Of a DNA stretch of 64,000 bases, positions 31,889 through 43,734 are shown piece after piece. Within the stretch, counting starts at the first letter, position 1. Each line of letters starts with the position of its first letter. The notes under the pieces were generated by a model, which was not told the origin of the DNA, did no database searches, and worked only from the letters and a program-made list of their open reading frames with translations. The DNA is from Pogona vitticeps (lineage: Eukaryota; Chordata; Lepidosauria; Squamata; Agamidae), in NCBI RefSeq assembly GCF_051106095.1, contig NC_135786.1:30407001-30471000 (forward strand), given 5' to 3'. Made by a program: the position numbers and the translations under genes.

Positions 31889-33447
31889 CGGTGCTCAAAT
31901 TATACGAGTGCATTGCCATATGGAAAGCATTTGCCCTGTGAAAGCCACAATTGCACACTCAGTGGTTAGGGGACAGGATCAAGGTTATTTATTTAAATAT
32001 GAAGATAATTCATCACTAACAAAGTACCAGTTCTGGAAACTGACAGATGTAGCTCTGGATAAGCTTGGCGTGCAGGGAATGAGATTTAGCACACATTCCT
32101 TTAGAATTGGTGCACCACTGCAGACTTAGGATATAACACAGACAAAATTAAGCATTTGGGTCAGTGGTCTTCATCCAACTATCTTAGATACATCAGAACA
32201 CTTCCTAATATCTAGGCAGGGGGCTGGTTTTGTTATATCTCCGCAGGTCTTGTGGCGACAGCAAGGCAGAAGCATGTTTTGATTTTGGGCCACAGCTATG
32301 TTTATTGGGCAGCGCTATATGCAGCTGCATCCCCATGGGGGAGCAACCTGGGCCTTGGAGCCAGAGCCCACGTCGTTTGGAGAGGGCTGCGTAGAATGCT
32401 GTGGAGAATGCTGTGGAGTCAGCTATGCAGGGCAGTGGCCTTTGGCCAATTTCCACCAGATTTATTGGTAATACATCTGGGTGGCAATGATCTGGTCAGG
32501 CATCATGGAAAGGCATTTATCCTGGATGTTTTATGCAAACTGAAATGGTTGAAGGCCATGTAACCAGCCATGCATATTGTGTGGTTGACGATTGTCCCTC
32601 GGTTGGCATGGAGAAATGCCAGGAATTTTTCTCCATTAACACAGCACACAGGTGTGTTAAGTGGGAGGTCTGCAGAGTGGTCTGCAGTGGCCTTGGATTG
32701 GTGATTGGTCAACAGAGGATCTGTTTGGATAGGCCTTGAGTTTTTTCAGAACAATGGTGTACATCTTTCCAATTTGTGTTTGGATGTCTTCTTGGAAGAC
32801 ATTAAGGGGGGCCTGCTTGCTGAACTTGAGGGTGGGCATGGGACTTAGCATGGCTAGTCCCTATGCTGTGGTAGGTAGTGTGAATATAACAGGTTTTCTG
32901 GTGAGTCCCATTGCAAACTCAGGTAAGCTACAGCCCATCTGATCTCCCAGTGCTGCAGATGGTGCAATTACTGTGCTTGGGGGGAAAGATGTGCTGAGAC
33001 CACAACCAGACCAACACTCAACAAGGAGAAGCCGGCTTGAGGTCCAGGGGTAGTCAAATTGTGGCCAGCTGGGTTCTCAGTCTTTAAGACTGCGAAAACA
33101 TGGGACCAGGGACTCGCCCATTTGTTGCTGGGGGGGGTGGTCCTTTGAGACCTCTATGATTTACCCTGTGGCCCATGTTTTAATCCATAATTCTCATCTC
33201 GAGTCTTTATTCCGGGGTTGGGAAGGCAGTGCTCGAGCCACTGCTGAGCTAAAGCTTTGGTAGTGAGGCTCGCCTTTGCCTCCCTCCCTGGATAACGCGA
33301 GACCCTCAGTCTCACAAGAGTGGTTGGGAGAGAGGGGGAACGTTAGGTTATTTAAGGGACATTCACCCCTCTCCCCACCCTCTTCCTTTCCTGGCACCCA
33401 CCCACAATTCTTGTCTCACGTCTTTATTCTGGGGTTGGGAGGGCAAA
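31889..33447 (+). mobile_element. DIRS/Ngaro-like element, fossil
   Basis: Broken remnant of a tyrosine-recombinase retroelement. Parts in order: end of a tyrosine recombinase (about 31930-32215; it shows the H-x-x-R block as THSFRIG), an SGNH/GDSL-type hydrolase domain (about 32240-32835; GHS block near its start, GGND block in the middle, and a G-V-H-L block near its end), then a non-coding GC-rich region. Two direct repeats of about 40 bases (33189-33230 and 33407-33446; both contain GTCTTTATTC and GGGGTTGGGA) could be part of Ngaro-style split terminal repeats. Reverse transcriptase and gag parts are absent. It carries several breaks and looks old. The YR plus SGNH pairing is what I associate with Ngaro-type elements; a Crypton-like origin is the alternative. 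Confidence 0.6.
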
Positions 33448-33774
33448 ATATTTTATTTTTAAAAAATGCTCAACATTATGACTTCGTCAGCCTTATGCTG
33501 CAGAAGTTAAACCAAGAGTGTTTCAATGTGGAGGGTTTATTCTATGGTATTTGCATTTATACATATCACCCCGATGATACAATCATAACTAGTTGAGGAT
33601 CTGCATAGTAAACAAAGTAACATGGCATCATTAACACATGAATGGGACTGTCAATTTTTATTTACTTTTAATTACATTTTTTGGGATATGTTGATTACTT
33701 ACAATGTATACTATGGCTGGAATGCTGTTGTGTAAGTTATACCTTTGTGTTCCTTGGCTCAACGATCTCTGACA
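33448..33774. other. No recognisable feature
   Basis: AT-rich stretch between the Ngaro-like fossil and the next LINE. Confidence 0.45.
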
Positions 33775-34935
33775 CTCTCCCTCTACATGCCGCGCTGGAT
33801 AAATGCATTGACAAACAGCTACCATGTTCTTTTAACTCATAAAGAGAGTATGGCTCAATAAGATGCTGGCAGCATATACCAAGATCCAGGTCTATAAATC
33901 CTGTGTCCTGAGTACACTCCTGTACAGTGGGGTCTTGACTTAAGAATGGCTTGAGTTAAGAACATTTTGACTTAAGAACTGCTCTCATAGGAAAATATTG
34001 ACTTGACTTACATACTTAGATTTGAGTTAAGAACTGAAAAAAAACCACATGGGAGGCAGGGAAAGTGCAAAATTTGAACTTTCAGTTAACTGTTGGCCAG
34101 TGAAAAGGGTGCCTGTCTGCTTCCTCACTCCTCCCAGCATTTAGAGAGTGGATTGGGAGACAGTCTTCAGACTGCCTGGTACTGTACTGCCTGGACTGTA
34201 TTTTCCCTGCCTTCCCTGAACCTTTCTTGACCTAAGAAAAAAAGAAACAAAATATCCCCCTCTAGTGGTCGAAGGCAGAATAGCAGCTTCCCATTAGTTT
34301 CTATGGACGGAAAAGAGCAGATACGGATCAAATGGTTTTCAATGCATTCCTATGGGAAATGCAGATTTGACCTGAGAACTTTTTGACTTGAGAAGTGCCT
34401 TCCAATACGAATTAAGTTCTCAAGTCAAGACCCCACTGTACTTCAGTGAGTCCTGCACCCTTTGTGCATGGCAGGAGAGGAAGCTGAGCACGTTTCATAT
34501 GTATTGTCTCCAACGCATTTTTGGTATCACCTGGCGGGACAAAGTTCCAAACAGAGTAGTCCTAGAATGAGCTGAAATTTTTAGCATGTATACATTACTG
34601 AAGCAGTGACGTCTATGTTGGTTCAGGCATGTCATGAGAATGGCTGACAGTCGGATTCCAAAAGAGATCTTGTATGGAGAATTACATTGACATCTGAGCG
34701 TTCAGCCTGGAGACAGGTGGTGCAGTATGGCCTCTCCCAATTTCAAAGAGACACTTGTCCAGCAGGTTGAGGCAAAGAGGCAATCAGCAAAATCAGGGAG
34801 CTGGACAGGGGACAAATTGTATTTGTCTTCAGTGTCACTTTCAAATTGGCCTCCTCAGCTGTACTAGATGCTGTTGCAAGTCCTCTATTCAGAGATTGTT
34901 GCCACAGTCTCTTGAGACTGAAGGATGCCTAAAAA
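33775..34935 (+). mobile_element. LYGEL-type LINE split by a Tigger-like element
   Basis: The left part (33775-33922) and right part (34441-34935) form one LINE segment. On the right, a frame reads WQERKLSTFHMYCLQRIFGI then TWRDKVPNRVVLE, followed in other frames by RMADSRIPKEILYG, the end of a reverse transcriptase and its downstream region. The left part, in frames with stops, reads AAYTKIQVYKSCVLSTLLY, which is directly continuous with the right part. The 3' end is CTGAAGGATGCCTAAAAAAG. Between 34680 and 34690 a block of about 100 bases present in other copies is missing. Confidence 0.75.
33925..34438. mobile_element. 514-bp Tigger-like MITE, copy 1
   Basis: Terminal inverted repeats CAGTGGGGTCTTGACTTAAG (left) and, reversed, CAGTGGGGTCTTGACTTGAG (right), flanked by TA on both sides (33923-33924, 34439-34440). 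TA duplication and CAGTGG-type ends fit the pogo/Tigger branch of Tc1/mariner. No transposase is encoded. Inserted into the LINE above. About 97% identical to 46928-47440. Confidence 0.88.
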
Positions 34936-35486
34936 AGTTACACCTATGGAAGGGTGATGACATCATCAGCAGGGGATGATTTTCAGTAATTAAAGACTTA
35001 TTCCTTTTTTTCTGATTCACAACTATTCTTCATCATGTGGAAGCTGAGGGAGCTTCAGGAAGGAAGGAAGGAATATTTGATTACTGAAAATGCCCCCTCT
35101 AATTACATCATCTGGTGAAGAATTTTATTTGTAATCTTTCAGAAAGACTGCCTCTCTCTTTGGTTGTTGTAATTTCTACATGATGAAATTGTTGGGGCAA
35201 ATCATGGTAAAGGAGGAGGAAGTCTTTAATTACAGAAAATTAAATTTAAAAGGTCACATAAGCACCTCTTGGAGACATAACTTACAAAACAGTATTATTT
35301 AATCCCTCACTGGGTCATGATCCCCATTACCATGGAGATGATATCACTGAGCATTCTGAGATTTTTTTCTACAAAAACCTCACACTGAGATAAATGTGTT
35401 AATTGTATTCTTGAAGGCTTTCATGGTCAGGATCTGATGGCTATTGTAGGATTTTCAGGCTGTTTGGCCATGTTCTGGAGGTTTTT

Positions 35487-35530
35487 ATTCCAAACTTTTT
35501 GCCAGTCTCTGGGCTGGCATCTTCAGAGGA
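35487..35530 (-). ncRNA. Hammerhead-like core, group A copy 4
   Basis: Minus strand: TCCT, CTGAAGA, T, GCCAG, 8-base loop, CTGGC, then AAAA in place of GAAA. Stem II is a perfect five-pair helix here. The core base change suggests loss of activity. Confidence 0.4.
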
Positions 35531-35644
35531 CAGGAGTTAGAACTCTGTTTGTGTTCTGATGTAGTGTGTGCGATAGTTAATTATTTGTAGCTGTGGGATC
35601 AGCTTTTTGTACTTTTCAGGATATTGAGTGATTATGGCGATCAG

Positions 35645-36045
35645 GCAATTGCCCAGGTCATGACTATTCATATGTTATTTGCATAGACCAATGGGATTGC
35701 TGGAGGGACAGAGTCACAAGGTATAAGAGACTAGCAGCAGGAAGAGGAATTTAGACAGGGTTTTGAGATAGAGAGATAGGGAGTTAGAGTTGAAGAGATT
35801 GAAAGTTCTAGAGCTTGGGTGGGAGAGTAGCAGTTGAGAGGGATAAATGAGAATAACATTGCTTATTCTATCTGTGACAATAAACAATTTCTATTTGGTT
35901 TTTAAAGATGACATATGGCCTGAACCTTGATTATTAATAATAGGTATTGTTGATGAAATGAACTGGTGGCAACTGAGGGGCACATAGCGTGGGCTCCTTT
36001 GTTTGGTGAAACAAACATGAGTCACGTGGAATTGTGACAGGCTGT
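35645..36045 (+). mobile_element. LTR-like fossil inside the Penelope pair
   Basis: Broken remnant resembling one end of an LTR element. Parts that suggest this are a CCAAT-type word (ACCAATGGG, 35689), a TATA-like word (GGTATAAGAG, 35720), a poly(A)-signal-like ACAATAAACA near 35878 and a tRNA-complement-like GGTGGCAACTGAGGGG near 35962. The family cannot be determined, and age is unknown but younger than the Penelope-like arm it interrupts. Low certainty. Confidence 0.25.
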
Positions 36046-36310
36046 TTTTTGTTATCACCCGTTTTGTTTGTTATCACCGGTCCTTACAAGGACTGGTGAT
36101 CACTGCACACAAAAGATTAGCTAACAACACCCATCAATCACAGTGACAGATAATCTCCCTACTAATCACAAAAATACACCCATAACAAAAAACACTCTGA
36201 TCACCACAATCACCCGATCTTTTGAAAAGGACAAAAAGCTGATCCCACAGCTACAAATACACAACTATCCCACACACTATACCAGAACATAGACAGAGTT
36301 CTAATTCCTC

Positions 36311-36353
36311 TCCTCTGAAGATGCCAGCCACAGAGACTGGTGAAACGTTAGGA
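36311..36353 (+). ncRNA. Hammerhead-like core, group A copy 5
   Basis: TCCT, CTGAAGA, T, GCCAG, 9-base loop, CTGGT, GAAACGT, T, AGGA. This is the best-kept group A copy on the plus strand: stem II pairs at all five positions (one G-U), helix I has four pairs, GAAA is present, and the helix III tetramer ACGT is self-complementary. Confidence 0.55.
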
Positions 36354-36415
36354 AGCTTCCAGAACATGGTCAAACAGCCCAAAAAACCTACAACAGCAAT
36401 CAAATCTGTTAGTCC

Positions 36416-37959
36416 TTAAAGTGCCGAAATTTATTGTCAGTGCAATAATGTCTGAGTTGCTACCCAATTAACTTATATTAAGGCCAGTGTTAAGATAATT
36501 ACCACTAGGTGTGCATTTCACCCTTTAATTCCTTTTGCTTATACTGTTTACAAACTCCCACTCACTCACCACACCCAGGGATTTGGGCATGTGTACAATA
36601 ATCTATAAACAGATCCAATATTCTATTTGTAGTTTTTTATTGTCAATATTTTTAACATTTTTCATTGCATCTTTATTTGTCCCTTCTTTTTTCTCCTTAT
36701 CTCTGTTATATATTTTGGATGTGCCAGAAAATTTTATTCATCCCCAGGGAAATAAAGAAAAAATAGCTAATTGCTTATTACTCATAATTATCAATATGCA
36801 TTTTTATTTAGAAACTTGCATCCTGCTTTTATTGACAAGGTGAATTCAAAGCAGCTGAGACAATAAAACGACAATAGATAAAATACATCCAATTGCAATA
36901 CTGTTTTAACAAGAAACAAAACATAGACACAATATAAACCATCTTGTGTTTTAATATAGAAAAATAAGTAAAAACTACAGAATGAAGGATTGCTTCAGGC
37001 AAACAAAGGTTATCATTCATGTTTTTCAGATTAATAGATCATCAGCTTCATAGTTTAGAGCCACAGCCTGACTATATTTACTGCAAATCTTTCCAGCTGC
37101 TTTAGCAAATAATGCCTTTCCTTATGTGGTGAACATATATTTGCTTGAAAAGAAAGACCAGTTATTTGAATATGCTAGACAGGCCCTATAAAAGACTCAT
37201 GCTACAAAGGGGAATTTTTTCAAGACTGAGACAATATAAAACACGATCTTCCAAATTCCCTCAACACAACGTCTTGTACCATACCCACAACATATAGAGA
37301 AGTGATCCTTTAGACGTTATTCCTTTACATATTCAGGAACACATGGAAAGGGTGTCATATACTGGACCTATACTCTTCTCCATATCTCCATTGTGAGTGG
37401 ATTTCTCCTCCCCTCCCATAATCTTCTGCCCCTTAAGAGACACGAGGATATAGCTGATATTTAAGTGTAATGAAGTTTACTAACTGAGGGAGTTAATTCT
37501 CAGTAACAACTTCAAATGGTTCTAATTCAATCAGGGGGCCACAGAGGCAACAACAGAGTATGTTGGCAATGTCCAAATATGTCTAGTCCTGAGTCTCTTG
37601 ACTAGGGGGTCTTTTTTGGGGACATCATGGAAGCGGTTAGTGTGAAGTCATGCAGAGGGAGTCACAACATGAGTGTCTGGCAAGTCTCTCCAGAATCTCT
37701 CCCCCTATTGTTCCTGGACCTCACCCATTCTCCCATCATCTCCTTCACACAATCATGCATTCACCAGCAGCAGCGCAGGCTTCCCTGCTTCACCTCCTCA
37801 TCTGAGTGGGTAGCCACCAGAGAAGGAGAGAAGGTAGACACCAGAGAAGGAGAAAAGCATGTGCTGCTGCTAGTGAGTTGGCAAAGAGGAGGTGGAGGAG
37901 GGAAGCAGGCTGCTGGTGGTAAATGAGTGATCATGTGAAGGAAGTGGGGAAGGGAAATG
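36416..37959. other. Mostly unassigned; LINE-tail-like block
   Basis: At about 36790-36900 a TTTATTTAGAAACTTGCATCC block followed by AAAGCAGCTGAGACAATAAAA resembles the reversed 3' tail of a LINE (first block given as TTTATTTAGAA and TTGCATCC). At 37800-37855 a 19-base GACACCAGAGAAGGAG-type unit is duplicated. The rest is featureless. Confidence 0.4.
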
Positions 37960-38042
37960 TGGAGCTCCCACAGAAGATCTGTGTGGGCACCTCATTGAAC
38001 TGGGCCAAACCACCAAAACATGATTTGTGCCCATCTCACTGT
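37960..38042. mobile_element. Half of a GAGATGGGCA-type MITE
   Basis: The right end reversed reads CAGTGAGATGGGCACAAATC, as in the family at 9307 and 48633. The left end is not recognisable. Confidence 0.4.
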
Positions 38043-38334
38043 ATTCCTGTTGATGCAGAGCTATTCTAGATGAATGAGATACATGGGTGGTATTATATGT
38101 ATAATGCTGTGTTGATTCATTGCTGTTTCGCTGTCTCACTTATTTTATTTAACAAAAAAAAATGTCAAAGTTGATGAGGCCTACTAAATGGCAGCCACAG
38201 GAAAAGGTAAGTCATTAATTGAAAGAGGAACAAGTTGGAGCTATCCAAGGATCTGCTTGGACCCTTCACAGGGGAGAAAAACTGTAGATCACTGTGTCTG
38301 GAATGACTCAAGTAAGACATAATACAGTGGTGCC

Positions 38335-38728
38335 TGGACTTATGAACGCCATGACCTACAAACATTTTGACTTACGAACAGCTCTGGATGCGAAATATTC
38401 CTTTGAGTTACGAATGGAGCTTTGATTTACGAACGAAAAAAAACCACCTGCCCTTTTTTTGACCTGGGTTCATGCTTAGGTTAAAAGAAAAATAATAAAA
38501 AATTCTCCCCATAGTGGTAGAGTACGGATTAACCGGCTTTGCATTAGTTCCTATGGGAACTAATGCTTTGACTTATGAACCGTGCCTTGATATAAGGACA
38601 AAAAACAGCTGAAACGGATTAATGGTTTTCAATGCATTCCTATGGGAAAAGCTGCTTTGACTTACGAACGTTTTGACTTATGGACACCGTTCCAATACAG
38701 TTTAAGTTCATAAGTCAAGGCACCACTG
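38335..38728. mobile_element. 394-bp Tigger-like MITE, second family
   Basis: Ends CAGTGGTGCCTGGACTTATG and, reversed, CAGTGGTGCCTTGACTTATG, with flanking TA at 38333-38334 and 38729-38730. The motif GACTTAYGAAC recurs throughout in both halves. No coding part. Related to 33925 and 16448 by its ends only. Confidence 0.85.
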
Positions 38729-38730
38729 TA

Positions 38731-39410
38731 TAGATCACACTGAAGACAAGAACATTTTAAGCACGAACCAGACTGCTCCAATTTTCACCACCTGGACATG
38801 CCATCATTCACTTGGAGCATTATGGGTACAATAAGAAGCTGTGTTTGTATTAAACAGATGGTCACAGAGGTTAGCAGAAGGGCAGATGGGGATTATGACA
38901 TTTCAGGTACACCTTTTCAGTGAAAACAGGGCCTAACAGAGTGGCCTCTCACATCATAGGAATCAGGGGCTGGACTAGTGGGAAAATGTTTGAGGCAAAA
39001 TAGATTAAAATCTTTTTAGAATCATGGGAAGGAAGCAAATTACCAAAATAAATACATAAATGCAAATTAGATTGGTAGATAGATAATACTATAGTGAAAC
39101 CAACATCACAGACATGCTGAGGTCCACTGCCCATCCTACTGGCTACCATCCGGCTTCTTTCACTTCCATCGGTGAAAATCAGATGACGATGGTAAAAGAG
39201 GTAGACCAGAACAGGAAAACCATGGCAGATTCTGTGAGTGGAAGATTCTGTTCCAAAACAGAATTAAATCAAAGCTGCTAATTAGACTTTTCAATTCATC
39301 TGGGGTCAGCTTGAATCAGCTGAGAATTCATTGTTTAAAAATCACTGGGCTTATATATAGTAAATGCTTTAACTAATTCACACCAAATACTGTATCTTAA
39401 TGAAAGAACC
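38731..39410. other. No recognisable feature
   Basis: AT-rich, no repeat ends seen. Confidence 0.5.
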
Positions 39411-39477
39411 AGAAGAAGAAGAAGAAGAAGAAGAAGAAGAAGAAGAAGAAGAAGAAGAAGAAGAAGAAGAAGAAGGA
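39411..39477. repeat. (GAA)n microsatellite
   Basis: About 21 GAA units followed by a GGAAAGAAGGAAAAG run. Purine-only tract of about 90 bases, able in principle to form triplex DNA. Confidence 0.95.
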
Positions 39478-41008
39478 AAGAAGGAAAAGAAAGCCTAGTA
39501 TGAGGTGCCTGGTATTGTTTTTGCTCATTAGGCGAGTCAGGTAGAAAAAGAAATATTTTTACTGTAACACATGGTTACAGCACACAGTGTAACATTGCTA
39601 CAAGAAAGTCCCTGGAGTCCTGCTGCCTTCTTAATTCCAGAAAGTCCCTTGGTATCTTCTGTGTAAAGGATTTCGATCGCTCATCATCCTAATAGTGGCT
39701 GTGGGCTTGGTTAAAAAGCCCATTTGGACACTCCTCTCATTATTCAGATAATTGCTATTACTGTAAATTCCTGAAACAATGTCACCTCTCCTGCAAAATT
39801 CTTGCCCTGGGGGCTGATTCGCCTCTTGCTCTTGCCACTGCAAATTGGGAACAAAACAGCTGATATCTATGGTGTCACTCTTGCATGGGGATAAAGATGG
39901 TGAAGAACGAATCAGGCCTGAAGCATGATCATAATCGTCCTCCTTCCGAGAACAGACATTAAAGCAGAATTTTCTGTTTTCTATGGAATACAGAAGCAAC
40001 AACTTGTTCTAATTTTTTTTTTCCAGAAGTGCACTAAACAAAGCATTACAACACCATCTGTCAGTGTTTGCCTATATATGCAGGTGGTATCTTGCCTCTG
40101 CCAAATGAAGGCAAAGCATTAAGGACCTGTGTTTTCAGTTGTGTACCCTAGGTTTTCATGTACCATTCAGGGTCCTGTATGAATTGTTCTTTTTACTTAG
40201 GCTTCTGCTGCAGGCATTGAGTAGTGGTGCATGTGTTTTACTTATTACAGTTTGGTTGGCAACAGGTTCATGGCAAATGGTACGCAAGACTATTTCATCC
40301 CCCAGCAGGAAAACAAAATGACCACTACTCACTTGTAGGATTCTTTCAAAGTGTCCACTGACATCTCGTATTTTTCAAGGCCTCCAGAAGGGAGACACAT
40401 TTCAGGTCTAGCAGGACTGGAAGATGAGACAATTTGATTTTGTTTATAACATGGTTTTAAGGCCCAGACAGCCATCGACACCTATTTCCAGCTAGTGCCA
40501 TGGTGCATTCGCTCAGTGTAAAGATGTCTATATGCATGTAAACAAGATCAGCATGTAGCCAGACCCATCATGCCATCTGGAGCAAGGCAAGCTTCCTGGT
40601 CAACAAATTTTGGTGGCAGCAGCAGCACAAACTGTATGAAAAACTACCTCAAAACCCTGTCTTAGACTATTGGCCCATCTAGCCCTATATCATCAACTCT
40701 GAAAGGCAGCAATGTCTCTCTAAAATAAGGCAAAATTCTCTCCTAATCCTAGCTGGAGACACACACCCCAGTATTCCCTGAGACTGAGAGAGTTCAAGGT
40801 TCAATATTACTGATGTCACTGGAGGCCATGGGTCAGTTTCATTTAGCCCTGCATACTTGTTATATAGCAAAACTTCATGACTGGGAAACTTTGAATTAAA
40901 TATCTGTATAAATAACGCTTCCCATTTGTGACACAGAAGTTAAGGACAGAGTATCTGAAGACCCACACAATTAATTGAAATTACTTCTGTTTTATTGAAA
41001 TTGTATGT
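39478..41008. other. No recognisable feature
   Basis: Mixed composition. The 123-codon minus frame at 40002-39631 and others lack recognised similarity. Confidence 0.5.
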
Positions 41009-41019
41009 GCATTTTATTT

Positions 41020-41868
<849 letters not shown>

Positions 41869-42109
41869 TCTGCATTTTAATTTTTTTATATTCATTTTTC
41901 AACCCAGCCTTTTGGTGAATGTGCATACTATTTGTCTTCAGTGTAGAAGGGATTGTCTGTATTGATATATTGTAGATTTGTATGGGAAAGGTGTTTGGTA
42001 TAGAAATCTCCTACATCTGTAATCCATCCCATATGAACCTTTGTTATAAAAACTACTCATTTCCTGTGTTCTATCCCTGTGGAAGACAAACACTATGGCT
42101 ATTTATGGC

Positions 42110-42590
42110 TTGCTGACAAAGGTCCGCATAGTCAAAGCTATGGTTTTTCCAGTAGTTACTGTATGTATGGAAGTGAGAGCTGAACCATAAAGAAGGCTGA
42201 CCACAGAAGAACTGATGCTTTTGAATTGTGGTGCTGGAGGATACTCTTGAGAGTGCCCTGGACTGCAAATAGAACAAACCTATCCCTTTTGAAAGAATTC
42301 AACCCTGAGTGCTCACTGGAAGGACAGATCCTGAAGCTGAGGCTTCAATACTTTGGCCATCTGATGAGAAGACTCCCTGGAAAAGCCCCTGATGTTGGGA
42401 AAGTGCGAAGGCAAGAGGAGAAGGGAACAACAGAAGACGAGATGGTTGGACAGTGTCACAGAAGCTACCAACATGAATTTGACCCAGCTCTGGGAGACAG
42501 TGGAAGACAGGAGGGTCTGGCGTGCTCTGGTCCATGGGGTCATCAAGAGTCGGACACAACTTAATGACTAAACAAGAACAACAACATTGA
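42110..42590 (+). mobile_element. RTE-BovB LINE, 3' part
   Basis: Plus-strand BovB. A frame beginning at 42226 reads MWCWRRILLRVPWTANRTN-type sequence (seen as MWCWRILLRVPWTANRTN), then PECSLEGQILKLRLQYFGH and, after a frameshift, the family's DEMVGQCHRSYQHEF. The upstream words GTTACTGTATGTATGGAAGT encode VTVCMEV, part of the reverse transcriptase. The 3' end is AGTCGGACACAACTTAATG. In-frame deletion of a few residues compared with the 6277-6068 copy (LMRR directly before LPGKAPD). Confidence 0.92.
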
Positions 42591-43329
42591 TGGCTTAGTC
42601 TTCAATCAACACTGAAGCAGAATTTTTATTCCAGCATTATGTTGTGTAGTTAAAGTAAATATACACAGAAAAATCATGCTATCCACGTCTCTTCTAGCAT
42701 CACTCTTGCGGGTAAATGAGATTCTACACTATGTGTAAACATTTTCCATTCTGTTTGGAAGCCTGGTTTTTAATGGTTTCCAGTTGTGTACAGAACATCC
42801 ACAAACATCCCTCTTCTTCCAGTTCTTTTTTTCCACTTGAGAAGAGCAATGATGGAGGAGGCCACATTAGTGTGCTACCCTCACACACATTAATCTAAAA
42901 TTCATCACTTAAAACCTGAATAGGGTTATAGCAAGAGAAGACTCTGCCCCCAGGCCAAAACTCACATGTGAGATGGCACTGTTTTAAGGATTTAATATTG
43001 ATGGTTAGAATAATGATAAAGATGTAAAATCAATTTTCAAAGAAAGTTCAGAGTGACAATTAGGATAATGAGTGATGAGACTCCTTCTGTATGTAGTATG
43101 GAGTCATCTTCTTTCCTAGGTTACCTATTGCTCAGTGTGAGCACCCCCTGCATCTCCTTCATCATGCAGGAACAAGTTGTTTTACTGGAGCTACACAAAC
43201 CTTCGAAGAACCAGGTTGGCTCAGCAATAGATGTATGAACTTCTATGGGCACTAGGAAGTTAACTGCACTCTCAAAGAGTTCAAAAATAAAAGACAAGTC
43301 CATAACAGTCCTTTACTGGTTAAGGAGCC
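42591..43329. other. No recognisable feature
   Basis: AT-rich. The 60-codon minus frame at 43303-43121 has no recognised similarity, though it lies downstream of the coding-like patch at 43330. Confidence 0.4.
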
Positions 43330-43660
43330 CTGACTCCTTATGAAGTGGTAGATGTGGAGTGCTGCAACAATGATGCTGGATGCAGGCACCCAGTTGTCCT
43401 GAAGGAGTGTAGCCTGGGTGTCTTCCTGGCTATGCCTCTATAGTCTTCACTGGCAGCAACCATCCCGTACATGTAGCACTGTTCCTTGGAGATATGGCCA
43501 AAGTCTATGCAGACATGGCTGAGCTCACTGGGGTAGCGAGGTGCAGAGTGTGGTGAGATAGGAGGAGAAGGGCCATTTGACTGGCATTGGTTGTGTTGAC
43601 TGGGAAGTCTTTGACAGCAAGAAGATTGGGGTCATTCCCACATTCAGATGCCTTTAATAT
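43330..43660 (-). pseudogene. Possible unidentified retropseudogene
   Basis: A GC-richer patch with coding-like texture on the minus strand. Neighbouring frames contain plausible protein pieces in order: NDPNLLAVKDFPVNTTNA (about 43640-43580), then ELSHVCIDFGHISKEQCYMY with GMVAASEDYRGIA (about 43535-43435), then DNWVPASSIIVAALHIYHF (about 43400-43345). The frame changes between them and stops intervene, as in a decayed host gene copy. I do not recognise the protein, and it may be chance. Confidence 0.25.
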
Positions 43661-43734
43661 GTAGATATTTGGAATAGATAAAAGTAATCACAACTAATTT
43701 TTTAAAAAATAAAAAGTCAAGTCCTTTAGCCTAA

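Larger units (their letters stand above)
35405..36415. mobile_element. Inverted Penelope-like pair with foreign insert
   Basis: The left arm (35405-35644, minus orientation) and right arm (about 36046-36415, plus orientation) are inverted copies. Shared blocks include GTAGCTGTGGGATCAGCTTT and the hammerhead-like core. The right arm runs about 180 bases further inward than the left (to the GTTATCACC-rich stretch at 36050-36110, with GGTCCTTACAAGGACTGG). The left arm stops at 35644 where the LTR-like insert begins. The outer ends read GGCTTTCATGG at the left and AACCTACAACAGC at the right. After 36405 a short group C tail word (GTTAGTCCTTAAAGTGCC) follows. No Penelope protein is left. Confidence 0.65.
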
